A program made the position numbers and the translations under genes. A stretch of 15,401 bases of DNA, from NCBI GenBank assembly GCA_013335845.1, contig JAAXUU010000006.1, forward strand, positions 1 through 15,401. Direction: 5' to 3'. The notes beneath the pieces were generated by a model. It saw nothing but the letters and a program-made list of their open reading frames with translations, ran no database searches and was not told where the DNA came from. The DNA comes from Actinomycetota bacterium. GTDB lineage: Bacteria > Actinomycetota > Coriobacteriia > Coriobacteriales > RUG844. Each line of letters begins with the position of its first letter. The first letter of the stretch is position 1. Positions 13,904 through 15,401 of this stretch are shown in pieces.

Positions 13904-14460
13904 TCTTCGAAATTATATAGCCTTGGACAAATCGTGGTGGTCAACAATGGGCCCAACACCTCTGACAATATCGCCGCAAACACCCCTGCGGGAAACGGTT
14001 ACGCATTCTACAAACGCATACGCAAGGCGACACGCAAACTGCAGGACTGGGTTTTGAATCAAGCTGGCCGCACGGATGACAGTGAGAGTTTCAAGATTAA
14101 AAGCCGGTAATCCGACAAGCTCGTCTACGTCGAGGGGCCTGACGGAGAAAAGCAAGGTCGAGGTGCCGGTAAAACAAGTAGCCTTTTAGACTGCGATTAC
14201 GAGAAACATGCTCGTGAGAACGCCCCTGGGTGCTTGAAAAATCTTCGAAGCCCATCACATCCGTTGCACCTTGGGTGTACGCCAAATCATTTGACGCTGT
14301 CACCTATGCGAAATTGACCACGACAGACGCTTGCACGAGCGAGATAATAATGTGCACAAACCAACCTTTCCGCATGGGATATCGGCGTACCAAAGGATTT
14401 TATCTCTGCATCATAGCGAGAAGTCCCCCGTGCCGCAAAAAATCGAAGGCTTGCTTCACA
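13904..14460 (+). pseudogene. Decayed IS1634-type transposase fragment
   Basis: Remnant of a DDE transposase whose pieces align in order across three frames. The first frame (13904-14107) reads LGQIVVVNNGPNTSDNIAAN, then YAFYKRIRKATRKLQDWVL, like the conserved VVVADRGLNTSDNI...YVFSQSVRKATKKLKDWVL of this family. It stops at TAA (14108), resumes as DKLVYVEGPDGEK, shifts frame to KVEVPVKQVAF, hits TAG at 14187 where relatives have Trp, shifts again to DYEKHARENAPG, and once more to VLEKSSKPITS (14230 on). The 5' half, with the start and the first catalytic Asp, is missing. Both disruption and truncation make it inactive. The right boundary is uncertain: similarity fades after about 14330, and I found no terminal inverted repeats. 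Family assignment is from memory of conserved motifs. Confidence 0.6.
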
Positions 14461-14685
14461 TCAAACTAGTCTAACCCAGCAATCTTGGACAAACTACCAG
14501 TTAGATTGCAGGGTGCGTCAAGGACCCGGGCGCTGCCTTTCAATTTCACACACATCAAATGTTTAATTAATATCGCCATTTGGCTTAAAAACTTACTTTC
14601 TAATTCATACACTTGCGGCAGCGTAGAACTATAAACGCGTAAATGCTTCCTTTGTACCAGTCTATATACTATTTGGAGCATAGTG

Positions 14686-14850
14686 ATGGATAGATTGAAA
14701 CAGTTAGGAACTAAACTCTCGCTACTTTTCTGTAGCTGCAATTCCAACACCCTTGGTGTCATGATGGCACCGATCAATGCGACCCGAACGCCAACAAAGG
14801 CTGCATCGGGAATCTCCATACCTATCGATTACTTGTATGACTGCGAATAG
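14686..14850 (+). CDS. Doubtful small ORF ahead of a terminator
   Basis: A 54-residue frame beginning MDRLKQLGTKLSLLFCSC and ending IPIDYLYDCE. In its favour are TTTGGAG about 7 bp before the ATG and a clear rho-independent terminator 8 bp after the stop on the same strand. Against it are the lack of any recognisable domain and its place in a decayed, AT-rich stretch beside a transposase remnant. It may instead be the tail of a broken gene whose terminator has survived. I do not recognise it. Confidence 0.3.
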   Translation: MDRLKQLGTKLSLLFCSCNSNTLGVMMAPINATRTPTKAASGISIPIDYLYDCE

Positions 14851-14857
14851 TGCCGGC

Positions 14858-14882
14858 AAAGCGTCTAGGAGACGCTTTTTAT
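14858..14882 (+). terminator. Rho-independent terminator
   Basis: AAAGCGTCT (14858-14866) pairs with AGACGCTTT (14870-14878) around loop AGG, followed by further T and an AT run. This is the only textbook rho-independent terminator in the window and it points along the + strand. It would end transcription from the small ORF region and insulate the molybdenum enzyme gene that follows. Confidence 0.75.
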
Positions 14883-14906
14883 ATATAGGGGCATGGAAAA
14901 TATAAT
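14878..14906 (+). promoter_or_regulatory. Probable promoter of the molybdopterin oxidoreductase gene
   Basis: TATAAT (14901-14906) is a perfect -10, and TTTATA (14878-14883) sits 17 bp upstream as a moderate -35. The -35 would overlap the T run of the preceding terminator. Transcription would start near 14913, giving a leader of about 15 nt that includes the ribosome site. A weak -35 with a perfect -10 suits an activator-dependent promoter, but that is speculation. Confidence 0.5.
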
Positions 14907-14927
14907 GGCTTTGGGAAGGAGTGAGAT

Positions 14928-15401
14928 ATGGTTAAACGTATCGAAATGGAGGTCGAACAAGGTGGTGTCAACGAAGTACGTCCGGACTTTTTCCGCGAAC
15001 CGCCGGTCAAATACACCGGAGGCGATTTGCCTTGGCAGTGGGAAGAAAATGGCATGGTCGTCACCCGTTCTGCATCATGGGCAGCTCCAGGCTGTCACGA
15101 TGGCTGTGGCGTCCTTGTCTTTACCGACAAGGAGTCCGGTAGGTTCGTAAAGGTTGAGGGCGATGAGGAAAACCCCTACTACCAAGGGCGCCTCTGTGCT
15201 CGTTGTATCGCCCTTAAAGAGGCTGTCTATCATCCGGACCGTGCTCTTTACCCTATGAAACGCGATCCGAAGAACCGCGGTAAAGCAGACATGTGGGAGC
15301 GCATCAGTTGGGATGAAGCCTACGCGATGATCAAGGAGAAATTCGATACCATCAAGGCGGAGCACGGCGCGAAAGCGGTGGTTTTCTCCTTGGGAACAGG
15401 A
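14928..15401 (+). CDS. Molybdopterin oxidoreductase, catechol dehydroxylase-like (partial, 3' end outside window)
   Basis: First 158 residues of a DMSO-reductase-family enzyme (bis-molybdopterin guanine dinucleotide plus [4Fe-4S]). The Fe-S region reads CHDGCGVLVFTD (from Cys56) and GRLCARC (Cys90, Cys93), followed by VYHPDRALYPMKR and ERISWDEAY, the standard family sequence after the cluster. Odd: the usual C-x2-C-x3-C is reduced to C56-x3-C60, with Ala53 where the first Cys normally sits, and Cys93 takes the place of the Gly that usually follows LCxK. No Tat signal precedes the domain, so it should be cytoplasmic unless carried by a partner. The ATG has a strong GGAAGGAG six bases upstream. 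By resemblance and host context it may be a catechol dehydroxylase or transhydroxylase-type reductase, but the substrate cannot be told from this part. Confidence 0.88.
   Translation, partial: MVKRIEMEVEQGGVNEVRPDFFREPPVKYTGGDLPWQWEENGMVVTRSASWAAPGCHDGCGVLVFTDKESGRFVKVEGDEENPYYQGRLCARCIALKEAVYHPDRALYPMKRDPKNRGKADMWERISWDEAYAMIKEKFDTIKAEHGAKAVVFSLGTG

Noticed and set aside
14479..14509. 7-bp inverted repeat GCAATCT ... AGATTGC considered as an IS end
   Set aside because: No matching partner was found at the left edge of the transposase remnant, and no target duplication; too short to support.
14466..14819. Minus-strand 117-residue ORF in the AT-rich stretch
   Set aside because: No domain recognised, no ribosome site noted, and the strong terminator at 14858-14882 points the other way. 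Most likely a chance frame.
1..15401. CRISPR array, riboswitch, rRNA or phage genes
   Set aside because: No regularly spaced long repeats, no conserved riboswitch core, and no phage structural or integrase genes were found on either strand.

Overview
The window looks like a chromosomal accessory region of an anaerobic gut actinobacterium of the Eggerthellaceae (Eggerthella, Gordonibacter or Raoultibacter type). That rests on: three twin-arginine-exported fumarate-reductase-like flavoproteins, lipoprotein multiheme cytochromes c, a LuxR regulator fused to a 12-helix membrane domain, a catechol-dehydroxylase-like molybdenum enzyme, and a cysteine-rich microprotein starting MCYPCSHCN. Genus placement is inference from gene content; no rRNA is present.

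Layout. 1-166: no gene, but three 13-bp tandem repeats. 167-2257 (-): TetR regulator followed by a pyrimidine nucleoside phosphorylase with its own promoter. 2258-2506: a near-perfect 38-nt hairpin. 2507-4578 (-): two-gene operon, Tat flavoprotein then triheme lipoprotein cytochrome; its promoter carries two copies of a TTTACA-C-TGTAAA operator. 4679-5310: mostly non-coding, with a 59-residue zinc-ribbon gene on + (5029-5208). 5311-5895 (-): YdeI-family protein, GTG start. 6211-7866 (-): Tat/lipoprotein flavoprotein with no cytochrome beside it, divergent from the LuxR membrane regulator at 8091-9557 (+). 9584-9664: two strong hairpins between convergent genes. 9716-11742 (-): hexaheme lipoprotein cytochrome then a short Tat/lipoprotein flavoprotein, divergent from a LysR regulator at 11973-12893 (+). 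13168-13758 (-): membrane-anchored DUF4352-like protein. 13904-14460 (+): decayed IS1634-type transposase. 14686-14850: doubtful small ORF followed by a clear rho-independent terminator. 14928-15401 (+): start of a molybdopterin oxidoreductase that runs off the window.

How it works together. The core is a set of three separately regulated anaerobic respiratory reductase modules, each a flavoprotein linked to a different class of regulator (TetR, LuxR, LysR). Two have a dedicated lipid-anchored multiheme cytochrome that probably passes electrons from the membrane quinol pool to the flavoprotein on the outer face of the membrane; the third must borrow a donor. Substrates cannot be read from sequence; each regulator probably senses the electron acceptor (or a related molecule) of its neighbouring enzyme. 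The molybdenum enzyme at the right end, probably another inducible reductase or dehydroxylase, fits the same theme.
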